Source of the DNA: Symbiodinium microadriaticum | Taxonomy: Eukaryota; Sar; Dinophyceae; Suessiales; Symbiodiniaceae | Direction: 5' to 3' | Assembly (NCBI GenBank): GCA_001939145.1 | Contig: LSRX01000516.1 | Span: forward strand, 342,984-406,983 | Length of the DNA: 64,000 nucleotides | Shown: positions 10,552 through 20,929 of the stretch, piece after piece | Layout of the letters: each line of letters starts with the position of its first letter | Numbering within the stretch: the first letter of the stretch is position 1 | Made by a program: the position numbers and the translations under genes | The notes under the pieces: model-generated | The model's input: only the letters and a program-made list of their open reading frames with translations | Database searches by the model: none | Told to the model about the DNA's origin: nothing

Positions 10552-10646
10552 CAGCCCTCAGAAGCAAAGAGATCTCGCAGAACTCGGGCTCCTGCTAAGC
10601 TGAGGAGCAAGACGTGGGCAATCACCAGGAACATCAGCCAGAGGAT
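10552..10646 (-). CDS. Candidate exon with a transmembrane helix
   Basis: A minus-strand exon with a pyrimidine-rich acceptor (TTCCCCTGAG) and a GT donor (GTAGTATAAGG). It encodes a hydrophobic segment, ILWLMFLVIAHVLLLSLAG, followed by ARVLRDLF. The plus strand is also open but Arg/Lys-rich; the splice context favours minus. Membrane protein of unknown family. Confidence 0.55.
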
Positions 10647-10699
10647 CTCAGGGGAAGGAAGGGTAATCTAGGGTTTAGGATTTAGGGTAATATAGGTAG

Positions 10700-10721
10700 T
10701 TATATATATATATATGTGTGT

Positions 10722-10750
<29 letters not shown>
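10700..10750. repeat. (TA)n microsatellite
   Basis: TA dinucleotide runs interrupted by TGTG, next to a short TTTAGGG stretch at 10670-10690 that is flanked on both sides by GGGTAAT. Confidence 0.85.
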
Positions 10751-10757
<7 letters not shown>

Positions 10758-10800
10758 TAGAGACGAACAGACTTTATACACATAGAAAGGACAGAGACAG

Positions 10801-10932
10801 GGTTCACTTCGGGTTGGGGGGCTCATCCCTGCGTTCGAATGGCAATCTGCCGTGGCCCTGAAGAATGTCCAACAGTCAGAAGTTATTGCAACACTCTGGC
10901 ACCCTGGGCCACGCACCCCCACGTACCGATAG
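10801..10932 (+). CDS. Candidate terminal exon
   Basis: Follows an acceptor GAGACAG. A phase-0 frame (RVGGLIPAFEWQSAVALKNV, then QQSEVIATLWHPGP) ends at TAG. A second plus frame over the same bases is also open, so the frame is uncertain. Unrecognised. Confidence 0.33.
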   Translation, partial: GSLRVGGLIPAFEWQSAVALKNVQQSEVIATLWHPGPRTPTYR

Positions 10933-11480
10933 GCGGTATAGGACCTGAGCATGCTGGAAACGTCTAGCAGAATAAAGATGAGACTAAGTCGCCGCATGTA
11001 CCGGGCTTAGAGTCGAAGGGGAGTTTATGGGCTTCGGGTTTGGCATATCGGCTCGGAGTTAAGGGGGAACAGCTCTACTTATTGAGGGGTCCAGGTCCCT
11101 CGGAAGAAGGCCGCTGCTCGCTGGGAGCCTCCTGCAAGCCCGGGACGTGAGCCGAGATCGTGGCTTGAGAAAAACGCTGACAAACTCGTCTGACACCTGG
11201 GCTCCGCCGTGCTTTCTGATGTGCACTCTGGGGGATTCATTCATCCGAAGCGAGCTATCTTTGCGAGGTCCGGTAGTTGAGCTGGATTCTTACATTCCAG
11301 GCTTCTGAATCTCTATGTATATATCATATATCTGTTTTGCACTGCTGCGCTACTCTCCGGTGATCTTTGGAATCTTAGGTGTTTTATGGTCTTAGACTCG
11401 CTTCTTCTGTTTGTATAGTCAGTATAGTCCACGACGTCTCCCTCTGTCTTCGTCTTCACTACATTCTTCACAACTAACTT

Positions 11481-11586
11481 GTAATATAGGGGCCATTATG
11501 GTAGGGTTTTGGGGTATGTTATGCTATAACTATAATAAGGAACCCCCAAAATAGTATTGGTAATTATTTAGGCCCCTATATTACAG
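11481..11586. mobile_element. MITE-like hairpin element
   Basis: Perfect 15 bp terminal inverted repeats TGTAATATAGGGGCC / GGCCCCTATATTACA around an AT-rich centre including ATAATAAGGAACCCCC. Its right half resembles 49725-49830, and its left end resembles sequence at 43372-43425, so this is a multicopy family. Confidence 0.7.
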
Positions 11587-11845
11587 GCATACTCAGGAGG
11601 ACTCCCGCAGCCCCGAAAACCGAGCAACAAAGAGCTACGGCCCCTTCACCCAAACCCACGCGATGTGGGACCCAAGAAACTAGGGCTTAAACCCTTCATC
11701 CGGAAGCTTGTAACCCAATTCCTAAGTCCCTACTGAAGCCTACTTTCCCAAGATTTGTGTAGCCTAAACCCCTACCACCCCTAAACCCTAAACCCTAAAC
11801 CCTCAACCCTAAAACCTCCTAACATGAGCCGCTACCATGCGAAAC

Positions 11846-12221
11846 CCGAGAACACGAGCCCCGATCGAGGCCCGAACTCCCGCGATGAACATGGAGTTCA
11901 TCGACTCTTTGAGGGACGTGAAGCCCTGTTTGGGGTTTAGGGTTTAGGGTTTGGGGTTTAGGGTTTAGGGTTTAGGGTTTAGGGTTTAGGGGTTTAGGGT
12001 TTAGGGGCAGATCTACCAACAGCTCAGGTTCGTTTTCAGAGGTAGGGGCGTTCTGGTTCGAGGCTTTTGGGAGTTGAGGGACGTGGGATTGGGGCCGGGG
12101 GGTTTCGGGCCTCGCGGCTTTTGGGCGTGCTCTTCTGGAGCTCTTAGCCCTGAACCCTAAACGAGGCGCCTTACTCGCGCTTGCAAACCTTGATGAGGTC
12201 GCCAAACCACGCTTGGGATTT
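11846..12221 (-). CDS. Two candidate exons of a minus-strand gene
   Basis: Island 11846-11925 (acceptor CCAAACAG, frame GFTSLKESMNSMFIAGVRAS, GT donor) lies between CCCTAAA (left) and TTTAGGG (right) arrays. Island 12171-12221 encodes KSQAWFGDLIKVCKRE followed by TAA after an acceptor AACAAG. Because the second ends in a stop but lies upstream of the first on this strand, they may belong to two genes. Functions unknown. Confidence 0.42.
11930..12005. repeat. Telomere-like array, TTTAGGG orientation
   Basis: Nearly pure TTTAGGG units, about 75 bp. Confidence 0.92.
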
Positions 12222-12342
12222 CTTGTTTCGGGGTATCTAGGGTGAAGGATTTAGGATGATGGTTCATACTACACCCCAGACCTTAAACCGGTGCATCCGG
12301 AAATGCGTAAACAGCATTGGTTGATTTTGCGGGAAGGCCGAT

Positions 12343-12394
12343 CATCGCATCATCATCATCATCACCACCACCATCATCTTCATCACGTCATCAT

Positions 12395-12439
<45 letters not shown>

Positions 12440-12440
12440 A
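12343..12440. repeat. (CAT)n and (CAG)n trinucleotide repeats
   Basis: (CAT/CAC)n followed by about 14 CAG units. Poly-His/Gln/Ser open frames here are repeat translations. Confidence 0.92.
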
Positions 12441-12839
12441 CTCAACAACATCAGCATCATCACTCTCTTTCGCGTCGTCACCACCACCTGAGGCTCACAC
12501 GAACCACATCCGAAAATCCAAGCCCTCAACTGGCTGCGCCTCGGTCCCACGGTCTAAGTCCTTGAAGACCGTCACTGCGATCCACGCGAAAAACATCATG
12601 GTCCCTCCGGAATGCAGAGTTCGGGTTCGTGGGTTTTGGGCATGGTTAAAGGATCTCTCGTTGGAGGGCTGCGCCGACTCTTGGAAGAATCAAAGCAGTA
12701 AGCATGCCGTCGACCATAATTTCGAGGACTTGTGCCATGGCCCAGCCACCACTGACACCACCAAAACCCTAAACCCTCAAACCCTCAAACCCTAAACCCT
12801 AAACCCTAAACCGACAAACACAATCCGCCGTGCTTATAC

Positions 12840-12901
12840 TTTGCATTTGATGCTTCGTGAGAGTGGGCTCCCGAGGTGCGTTTGGCTTGGGAGAGCAAGG
12901 G
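12840..12901 (-). CDS. Candidate exon
   Basis: Minus-strand frame LLSQAKRTSGAHSHEASNAK with acceptor TGTAAG and a GT donor, between CCCTAAA (12765-12812) and TTTAGGG (12910-12965) arrays. Unrecognised. Confidence 0.4.
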
Positions 12902-13509
12902 CTTACAGTTTAGGACTTAGGGTTTAGGGTTTAGGGTTTAGGGTCAAGGCTTTAGGCTTTAGGGATGAGGTTCGTGTGCGCCTGCCAAGAAGACGGCGAC
13001 TGAGACCATCTCCCACCTCCAGGACTAACAACTTCTTGGTTTCGGCTTCAAGCGTAGCGAATAACAACCACAACGGCGATTGAAAGATCAACAAGAAGAG
13101 CACTGATGCCAATAGCCGCCTAAGAAGACGCGTGGGTGGAGGAGTAGTGCAAGCAGTAGCAGCAGTAAGTAGTAGTAATAGCAATGCGCGTTCACCACGG
13201 TCATAATCATACTCATGGGGAACAGCACCAGCAGTGGTTTTTACTGATACCTGAGCACCAGGCAAGCAGGCCACAACACAGCGGACGAGCTCGGTGACCT
13301 CTGAAACCAAGGCGCCGTGCCAAGGCATCACCAAACGAGGTGCTGTTGCGAACAATGGCACTGCACGTGTTGAATCCGTGTTGAATCGGCAGAAGATGCG
13401 CGGTTTCAAGCGACGGTCAATTCTCCTCGATTTCAGCGCGGCTGTTGCCACAATTCTCCCCCCTAAACCCCAAACCCTAAACCCCAAACCCTAAGCCCTG
13501 CTTCGTCAG

Positions 13510-13587
13510 ATCTGAGGCCGTGACGGCTGGCAGGAGGCAAAGGTACCCAGTTCGCGCCAGAAAGGCCAGGCGGAATCTTGGCAAAAG
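13510..13587 (+). CDS. Candidate exon, basic
   Basis: Acceptor CGTCAG and donor GTATCT frame 78 bp whose plus frame is Arg-rich (RRQRYPVRARKARRNLGK). The minus strand is also open, with a less basic protein (WPFWRELGTFASCQPS), so strand is unsettled. Flanked by CCCTAAA (13460-13500) and TTTAGGG (13607-13630). Confidence 0.35.
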
Positions 13588-13639
13588 GTATCTTGTACTC
13601 TATTAAAGTTTAGGGTTTTAGGGTTTAGAGTTTACGTAA

Positions 13640-13745
13640 ACTATACCATGCAATGCTATACTGTACTATACTAGAATATACTATGCTATCCTATACTGTC
13701 TTGTAATATACTATACTGTATTTATATGATACTATACACTCTATG
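13640..13745. repeat. Degenerate CTATA-rich repeat
   Basis: Runs of TATACTATACT-like words. The same sequence type recurs at 18470-18900, 32105-32235 and 48955-49620. Confidence 0.75.
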
Positions 13746-13932
13746 ATATTAGAATCGTCACGCTCGGAGCTCATTGCGCCGATCAAAGCTCTGAATCTCA
13801 GAAAGCTCTTCACTGCTCTTTTGGTCATCGTAGAGTACATGATACAAATCCTGCATTGTCCCAAATAAAGAACACACCATAAATCCCATAGCTTAGGGTC
13901 CTCAAGGTAATGCAGGATTTACATCCTCAACA

Positions 13933-14037
13933 GTTGTTCTCCAAATTAGGGTCCCTTCTAGAATCTATAGGGCCGCTTTAGACGGTTGCCATACTTTTTT
14001 GGGGGACCTAGAAAGGGACCCTCATTTAGAGAACTAC
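13933..14037. mobile_element. MITE-like hairpin element abutting a splice donor
   Basis: Inverted ends GTAGTTCTCTAAATGAGGG (minus-strand start) and its partner at 13933-13955, with inner CTAGAAAGGGACCC pairing. Shares its terminal sequence GTAGTTCTCTAAAT with the element at 38571-38666. On the minus strand its first two bases, GT, form the apparent donor of the exon ending at 14038. Confidence 0.68.
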
Positions 14038-14102
14038 CCACGTGGCGGGGACCATGGTGACCATGCCTGCCGACAGCTCGAGAACCTGTGAGGCCTTGTC
14101 TC
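14038..14102 (-). CDS. Host exon, 3' half (interrupted by the CRN element)
   Basis: Minus-strand frame KASQVLELSAGMVTMVPATW runs up to a GT donor at the hairpin element. Removing element 14103-17149 and one copy of the GTCTC duplication joins it in frame to 17150-17201, giving a 112 bp open exon. This suggests the element landed in coding sequence. Host gene unrecognised. Confidence 0.5.
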
Positions 14103-14541
14103 AGTTAGTGATGACCATTTCTATTTTCTAACCATGCACCCCCCCCAGCCCCCCAAACCATAACAACCTATACCTCAACCCTAAACCCATCCAAGACCCA
14201 TAGGTAGAACCCTAGGAATAGCTCACCTGAAGACCCAAAACCATAACAACCTATACCTCAACCCCCCTCCCCCCACGCTTCACCAAGAGAAAAACGCTAC
14301 AACCGCCTCACGAAAAAAAAACATTTCTCCACCCTGAACTCCTAGGAAAAAACCACCCCAAGTCTCATCCGAAAACTCACTAGAAAAAACCATCAAAGAC
14401 CCTACCCCAACTGCTACCTCAACTTCCACCCAAAACTCCCAAGATTGAAAATGGAAGTGACCTCCTCATCTGATTTTACGGTATTAGGGTTAGGGTTAGG
14501 GGTTAAAGCGGTTGTTCAGCCTGAAACATACGATCGTCTTT

Positions 14542-16291
14542 TCACTGCTCCTGCTTCAAGTGCTTCTGCACCCAACGCTGGAAGTCTGTGCTTAGCAGCG
14601 AGAAATCTTGGCGCTCTTCCAGAGCATTTGATGGCACACCCATGCTTCTGCACAACGTCTTGATGTCATTCTTCTTGGACACTTCAAATGACCCACTTGT
14701 CTGCAAAAAATCCACCCACAGCAGCATACCCGTGGGACCGATGATCATGTTCTGGATTCGCGCGTCCCCATGCACATGACTCGCCGCGTGCAGCTTGGAG
14801 AGGGTGTTTAGAATGCGCTTGACATTTTGTTGTGCAAACTCCTTGGTGACCTGCCGTCCGACTGGCTGCATGAGAAAATACGAACCGTTCTCTGCCACCT
14901 GCACTGCATCGCCGACTGGCTTCACCACTGGGAGATGTGCTTCATGTGCGTTGTTGAGAGCTCCCACTTCCAAGTCAGCAGCCGATTTGCTCTGCAGTAT
15001 CTTGAGTGCCATCTTTCGGCGGCCTTGCTTCACTGCGAAAACCCTTCCATTGCCACCTTTGCCCAGGAAGCAGAGCATCTGAGTTTGGCTGTTGGCCAGG
15101 CATCTGCCCAAAAGCTCTTCTTGAAAGGGTTCGTTTCGGAACTGATTTTGAAAGAGTTGTTTCACTCCTTTGCTGTTCCATTTGCCATACCATATATGTT
15201 TCAGAAGCTTCTCTTGTCCTTGCAGCCCGGCAACCTCTAGCAAGGCAAACCCGTCCTTGTCATATAACAGCCCATGTGTGGCAGCGGTTGCATTCAGTTG
15301 CTTGAATATCTGATCTTCGTGATGCGGCTGCAACTTCAGCTTTCCCTCGTAAACTGCACTTACAGAGTCCTGCAAAGCGGGAATTCCATACAATGTGCCC
15401 TTCCTCTGCCCTTTGTGCCATTTGGGCTGCTTCTCAATGTAGCAGCGCGAAGCGAAGAAGTCACATGTCCCCACATTCGCTTCCCAGTTAAAATGCTCAC
15501 AGTTCACGAGGAAATGATCTGGTTTAAGTGTCTTCAAAAAGGCCTCCATCGCAGCATTCACCGCGGCCTCAGTGTCAGCTTCTTTCAGTTGTCGCTGGAC
15601 TTTGAGTGGGAGAACCGTCTCGACATCATTTTCCAAGCGCTCAACTCTTGCGTTCTTGCGCCGGTGATCGGCCCGTGATGCGGGAGTGGCTGTCAAATCA
15701 GTTTTGGGCTTTATTTAGCTCAAGCACCTGATTTCGGAGATCTTGTTGTCCTTGTTGGAGAGCATCGAGCCGCTGGAGCAGTGGCTGAACAGCTGCAGGA
15801 GAGACCTGCATCAAATCAAGACAACAACCCCCTAAACCCGACTAAGCAACCCAATCAACAAACCCAATCGGGCAACCCTACGAGGGAACCAAACCTAGGG
15901 GGAATAAACAACTACGCTACAACCAAAGAGCCAAACCCTAAACCTAATAAGTAAGAAATTCATCTAAGCAATTCAACGAGGAAAATAAGAAACGAAACCT
16001 CTGGTTAATTCAAAACCTGCTAAGTTCTCGACAAAATTCGGGTGCTTCATCTTGATGCAGTTTGTGCCACGCAAAGACTGCAACATTGTCTCGCTCTTTT
16101 GGGTTTGCTATCACGCTTGAAAACAGAGTTCCCAGCTCGTTCGAAGGAAGGCTATGGACGTCCGCGAAACTAGCAGCCAAACACTCTGCCACTGACTCAG
16201 TCAAACGCTTGTCTATCGGCAGATCTTGAAGCATAGCTTGCCATGCCTCTCGTGAGGGTTTCAGCCTCTTTGCTGGAGGCGGCTCTGCCAT
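14542..16291 (-). CDS. Crinkler-like protein with kinase-like C-terminal domain
   Basis: The first exon (about 16017-16291) starts MAEPPPAKRLKPSREAW and is helical. A short exon near 15713-15805 reads as coiled coil (PLLQRLDALQQGQQDLR). The main exon (about 15696 down to 14542) holds a linker and a kinase-like domain: glycine loop LGKGGNGRVFAV, putative ATP lysine in KMALKIL, catalytic-loop-like HGDARIQNMI, and WVDF in the position of DFG. In the Crinkler/RHS class (Zhang, Aravind and colleagues) an N-terminal header and linker are followed by a C-terminal nuclease or kinase module that acts in the nucleus. Start at 16291 is a good ATG; the two splice phases could not be fully reconciled. It is the sole cargo of element 1. 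A divergent ordinary kinase is the alternative, but the HGD...QN loop fits the CRN kinases better. Confidence 0.68.
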
Positions 16292-16420
16292 GGCAACGCA
16301 AGGAAACTAAGGAGACGAGCCGTCGCTCATACCTCAAGTTGTTTTGGACACCACTGTGAACGCAAACGACTCCATAACCCAATTTGCGTAAGCATGCGAA
16401 TTTTTGACTTGACCAAGGCT

Positions 16421-16920
16421 ACGAGCATCTAACCTTTCAGATCAAAAGGGCCACAGTCATGTAATGCAACACGACATGCAATTCAAAATGCCAACTTCAA
16501 ACCACAAACAGCGGACCAGCTTACAACTGGAACTTGCTAGAAATGAAACCACCGCAACTTGCAAGTCGTTCAACAACTAACAACCTAAGTTTGCGCAACT
16601 CTTAGATCATGCTCTTAAAAGTCTACGCGTTGAGCAGTTGAAATTTCCTATTTTGTATCTTTAAATGTTCTTATAGCTATATAGGTGGTTGCTTGAGCTT
16701 TATGCAAGTTCGTTCTTTAGCCGCTGTAAATGTTCCAAGAAGAATATTCCGACATTCGCGGAGGAATAAAATTAAATTCCAGCCGGAATTTTCTCATATT
16801 CCCAGAAGAATATTAAAAAGTTCTTCCCAGAACAAATTCTGTAGGCAGCACGGAATTTAATCTGTAGGGGGGGCGAGAATAAATTCCGCCCAAAACCTTC
16901 GGAATTTGGGACCTTAGGCN
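16421..16920. other. AT-rich upstream region of the CRN gene inside element 1
   Basis: No gene seen. Contains imperfect foldbacks built on GGAATTT / AAATTCC and GAATATTCC words at 16735-16900, then the N at 16920. Probably promoter plus internal element sequence. Confidence 0.5.
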
Positions 16921-17149
16921 TTAGGGTGGGATTTTTCTATGTGGGTCTTGGTGTGGGTCTTCTGGTGGTTCCATGCTAGGGTTTTTTGGTGAGGTTAGGG
17001 TTGAGGCATAGGTTGTTATGGTTTTGGGTCTTCAGGTGAGTCATCTACCTATGGGTCTTGGATGGGGTTAGGGTTAAGGTATAGGTTGTTATGTTTTGGG
17101 GTGCTAGGGGGGGTGCATGGTTAGAAAATAGAAATGGTCATCACTAACT

Positions 17150-17201
17150 GTCTCCGCATTTACGAGGGGAACATCCCATTCCGCCCCCGAGGGGTAAAGA
17201 C
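17150..17201 (-). CDS. Host exon, 5' half (interrupted by the CRN element)
   Basis: Starts after an acceptor GGTGCAG and reads LPLGGGMGCSPRKCGD up to the GTCTC duplication. In frame with 14038-14097 when the element is removed. Small and unsupported by any domain. Confidence 0.42.
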
Positions 17202-17582
17202 CTGCACCTCACCGTGAGGTGCCCGCCTCATCAGTGAAACCGACAAGTAATACACATGCTTCTATCGTTTCTCTTCATCGATGCAGCCCTACAAAGCTGT
17301 GGTGTCCTTTCATGTGGTGCATCACTGAAGAAATGTTGTAACAGTCATCATCGCGATGCAGGATGCGTAAGCGACTATCAACAGCAGCACACCCTTGTCT
17401 GACCCTCCGCTATGTGGCTCTAAGGCTAAGGGTTGATCCCATGATCCCGGTGCCTTATGTTTGCAACGTCCGTGCTTGAGTTGAAAAGCCGGGCACAACG
17501 CCTGGGCCGGAAAACTGCAAAAGCGATCACATCTGCTGCCTCCAGTACCTGCTTGAGCTTCAATCTTCGAGCGGCACAGGAA

Positions 17583-19702
17583 TTAGATGTGAGCAGTGCG
17601 TTTCGGATCCTGGCAGATACCAATGGATAATTGAGCCTGCGCCGCAAAACATGACTCTGCCAGATCCACTATCTCAGATGAACAATGCCCATGCCCCAGA
17701 ATCCCGTCAACGAGAACTGCACTCGCAAGTCGCATGGGCACAAGCATTGCCAGTCCAAACTTGATCTCTGACACGTTGGCGTACGTCTGCAGGCAAGCGC
17801 TGCTTCCATGCGCTCTGGGCTTCCAATAGTCATAAAACGTTGAATCCCCCCTACCTCGTGTAAAGTAGCAGGCTGCAATCCGCTATGGCGCGGTCAGCCA
17901 TGTTGTCCAGCTTGCTGTAACATGCGAGCAGCCACCCTATGTACCAGCATGCCACCGTGCAGCATCGTGTAGTGCAAGTTTTGTTCACGAAATCTGCGAA
18001 TTCTTGACACCAGTCTCCGACACCAGCTGTTGTGAGTTGCGCTCCTGCTTCGGCACCAAGCAATCGAAGAACTTCACCTGGCGAGAAGATCGCGGCTTCT
18101 GCTTATTCCGAGAACGCCATTCGAGGTCATTCCGGCATGTTCTACTTTATGGAAATTTCCTTTGAGCAGTCTGATGAGACACACCACTATCTCTCTTTGA
18201 GCATCACAGACGGTTAGCGGGTAGCTTCCTGCATGCGGTCAGTTCTCTCACTTTGAGTGCCGGCCAGTTCGGAAGGGCGTGAAGATATGGCGATGCCGAA
18301 TATCGTCAGTGGGCTTCGCCGTCGAAGGAACCCGAAATGGAAAAGCAAGACCAACAGCACGGACGCCAGCTATTTTCCCCATGTCCGCTGCAGAGGCCTG
18401 CACGTGCCATTCCAGGAGGAACTTCCTCAACAATAGCAGCATGAGAAAGACCTGGCGAAGACTCTCTGGATACTGTACTGTACCCTGTTACAACACTATA
18501 CTAACCTTTATTAGCCAAAGTTATACTATCTTGCACTACACAATCCTATACTATACTGCACTATACTAACCCGTATTATCCGACATTATACTATATAGTA
18601 CCATACTAACCTATATTATCCGATATTAGACTATATTGTACTATATAGTAACATATGTTACCCTATAATATGTTGTACTAACCTATACTACACGGTACTA
18701 CACTACATTGCAAGATATCGACTTATATTATGCTATATTATACTCTATTGAAGACTCTATTGCCCTATAGTACCGTATCGTATCGCACCGCCTCGTATAG
18801 TATCGGACCGTATCGTATCGTATAGTATAGTATCACAGAGTGTCGGGTCGTATTGTATAGTATCGTATGGTACAGCATAGTGTAGTATAGTATGAAGTAG
18901 TATAGTATTGTTTTTTGTTTCGTATAGCATACTGTACGACACTAAGCACCTGCTTGGAAACTTTAAAGCGTTGTGTACCATCAAGCTCGCAGCATCCGGG
19001 TAATGCAAAGCCCCAGCGTCTTTATCTTCGCTTGGACTGCAGCAGATTTGGCCTTAGGCGGCCCCCACTACAAGACCCACAACAGATTCGCCCCACTTCG
19101 AAGTGACCGTCTTTGCTGCTAGCCGTTCTGCACTTCTGCACACAGCCGTGTAACCCCACGCCCCTTGTTATAAGGAAGCTCCAGACCGTTGATATGAAAT
19201 CAGAAACCTTACGCCCAAAAGCGGGCGCCTCAATGACTAAACCCCAGCCGGGTGGTAGGTAGGAGATGCCGGAGAGGTAGTGGATGCTGCCTGGGAAGCT
19301 CCAGGCTACAGGTCCATGTCTGTGCACAGCTAGCGAAGCGACTAACCCTAACTCCCTTAAAAAGGAGACGAAAAGAAGACGGTTGCGCTGGTGCTCACAT
19401 GGATCCGAAAAGCACACGGCAAACACAGATGCTCTTAGGCTCTTAGGCCGGCACCCTCGATGGTACACCTGCAGCAGCAGCGAACTTCCCACGTGGCCGA
19501 GATTTTCAACCGTATTCGTCTACAACCCTCCCAAAGCCTGAATATCATACCTGCACTTCTTCGGCGAACCCAAGGACAGGGACACATCGATGAAGCAGAA
19601 ACTGGCACCTGCCCCCGATCTCGTTTGCGAAATCAAGCGAAGTGTCGCACCTCGCTTGGGGCAGTCGCCTTGACTTGGCTGCCTCACTCAAAACCTCACC
19701 TT
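17583..19702 (-). CDS. Multi-exon gene of unknown function with hydrophobic N-terminal exons
   Basis: Exons in order on the minus strand: 19551-19702 (SEAAKSRRLPQARCDTSLDF, donor GTATGA); an open block from 19468 down to about 19022 (RASVFAVCFSDPCEHQRN, later SFPGSIHYLSGISYLPPG); 18265-18451 (FLMLLLLRKFLLEWHVQ); 18078-18228 (AQREIVVCLIRLLKGNFHK, donor GTGAAG); 17899-18044 (SRIRRFREQNLHYTMLH, GC donor); 17637-17786 (VSEIKFGLAMLVPMRLASA, GC donor); and a nine-codon terminal exon 17583-17609 ending TAA. Phases agree at five of the six junctions; the 17899/17786 junction does not and may hide a microexon. CTATA-type repeats fill the intron at 18470-18900. The hydrophobic stretches suggest membrane association. 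No family recognised. Confidence 0.58.
18470..18900. repeat. Degenerate CTATA/CGTATA-rich repeat
   Basis: About 430 bp of TATACTA- and TATCGTA-type words, likely intronic. Confidence 0.8.
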
Positions 19703-19724
19703 CTGTCTTATTGCTGTGACGCAC

Positions 19725-20285
19725 ACTATATGTGTACTGGTTTGTATGTGTCTGTGCGCATATCTGTATGTATATGTGTATATATAAAATATATTCACAC
19801 ATGCATTCACATACCTGCGTCTGTCTGTCTGTCTGTCTGTCTGTCTGTATGTATGTATGTATGTATGTATCTACATATGCATGTATGTATGTATGTATGC
19901 ATGTATGTATGTATGTATGTATGTATGTCCGTATCCATGTATGTGCGTGTGTGTGCATAGATCGGTAGATAGATGGATAGATAGATCGATAGATAGACAG
20001 ATGAACAGATAGACAGATAGACAGATAGACAGATAGACAGACAGACAGACAGATAGACAGATAGACAGATAGACAGATAGATAGACAGACAGATCGATCG
20101 ATAAACAGATAGAAGGATAGAAAGACAGAAGGATAGATAGATAGATAAACAGACACATAGATAGGCAGGTAGATAGACAGATAGATAGATAGATAGATAG
20201 ATAGACAGATAGATAGGCAGGTGGGTAGACAGATAGATAGATACGTAGATAGATAGGTGGATGGATAGACAGATGCAGAGAGAGA
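19725..20285. repeat. Compound tetranucleotide microsatellite
   Basis: (CTGT)n, then (ATGT)n, then about 310 bp of (AGAT/AGAC)n at 19965-20280, ending in GAGA. Long Tyr/Leu/Ser/Ile and His/Thr/Tyr open frames on both strands are repeat translations. Confidence 0.95.
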
Positions 20286-20482
20286 GGGAGAGAGTTGCAA
20301 CATGCGTTGCAGACATTGACATAACTTGTATTTGTGCATATTCATACATGTCCTGATGCATTTCATATGCATGTATGTCATGTATACAACATTACGCACA
20401 ACCGAGGCTTTTCTTTGGTGTTAACTAGCACGGACTCAGAGAGCAGGCTGAGTAAGTCCATCACTCATGCTCTTATGTACAG

Positions 20483-20538
20483 ATCCATGCATTCCCTCAG
20501 AATGCCTCAGGCATCTGGGGAGGACACTGCATTAACTG
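20483..20538 (+). CDS. Candidate short exon
   Basis: Acceptor TTATGTACAG and donor GTACCA delimit 56 bp encoding IHAFPQNASGIWGGHCIN. Normal composition, no domain. Confidence 0.35.
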
Positions 20539-20929
20539 GTACCATATATACAGCTGAGCAGCAGCTCTCTGTGGCATGAAACCGTTCCAGGAAGTTGGCA
20601 TCTAAGGGTTTGGAGAATGTACTGCAACACACGAAAATAGAGTGTAGTATACTACAATATCATAAATTACGGCACTCCATTCAAGAGTATGTAATTCGCG
20701 CTACTTCTACATAAATGCAAGACGAGGGCAGCTGCTCGGCAGCCTCCACAAGAGTGAAGACAACAACTTCACGCCGCGACAGGAGAATCCTCTAAAGAAG
20801 GGGCCCGGAATTCACTTGGGTCTAGCGCTTTCTGCGTTTAGGGCTTTAGGCATTCGGGTTTAAGATTTTGTGTGTTGGGTTTAGGGTTTTCGGTTTAGGG
20901 CTTTACGTTCGGGGACCCGAATCTTCAAG

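Larger units (their letters stand above)
14103..17149. mobile_element. CRN-bearing TIR element 1 (AG...CT ends, 5 bp TSD)
   Basis: The left end (14103 to about 14285) and right end (16921-17149) are inverted copies of each other. Both begin AGTTAGTGATGACCATTTC and share a poly-C run, then CATAACAACCTATACCTCAA occurring twice. The outer ends are flanked by the same 5 bp, GTCTC, at 14098-14102 and 17150-17154, a target-site duplication. The only gene inside is the minus-strand CRN-like gene 14542-16291; no transposase is seen, so it would move non-autonomously. The N at 16920 sits exactly at the inner edge of the right TIR, and 16420-16900 is AT-rich with GGAATTT foldbacks. The superfamily is not identified: 5 bp duplications are known for Transib, but its CACWATG-like ends are absent. 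Confidence 0.82.

Noticed and set aside
12562-12640. KTVTAIHAKNIM, reminiscent of the histone H3/H4 core
   Set aside because: The match is about six residues and mixes H3-like and H4-like words; the frame soon becomes repeat-derived. Possibly an exon, but not a supportable histone.
19725-20285. Long frames of up to 284 codons over the tetranucleotide repeat
   Set aside because: Translations of AGAT/CTGT repeats (Leu/Ser/Ile/Tyr or His/Thr/Tyr), present in several frames at once.
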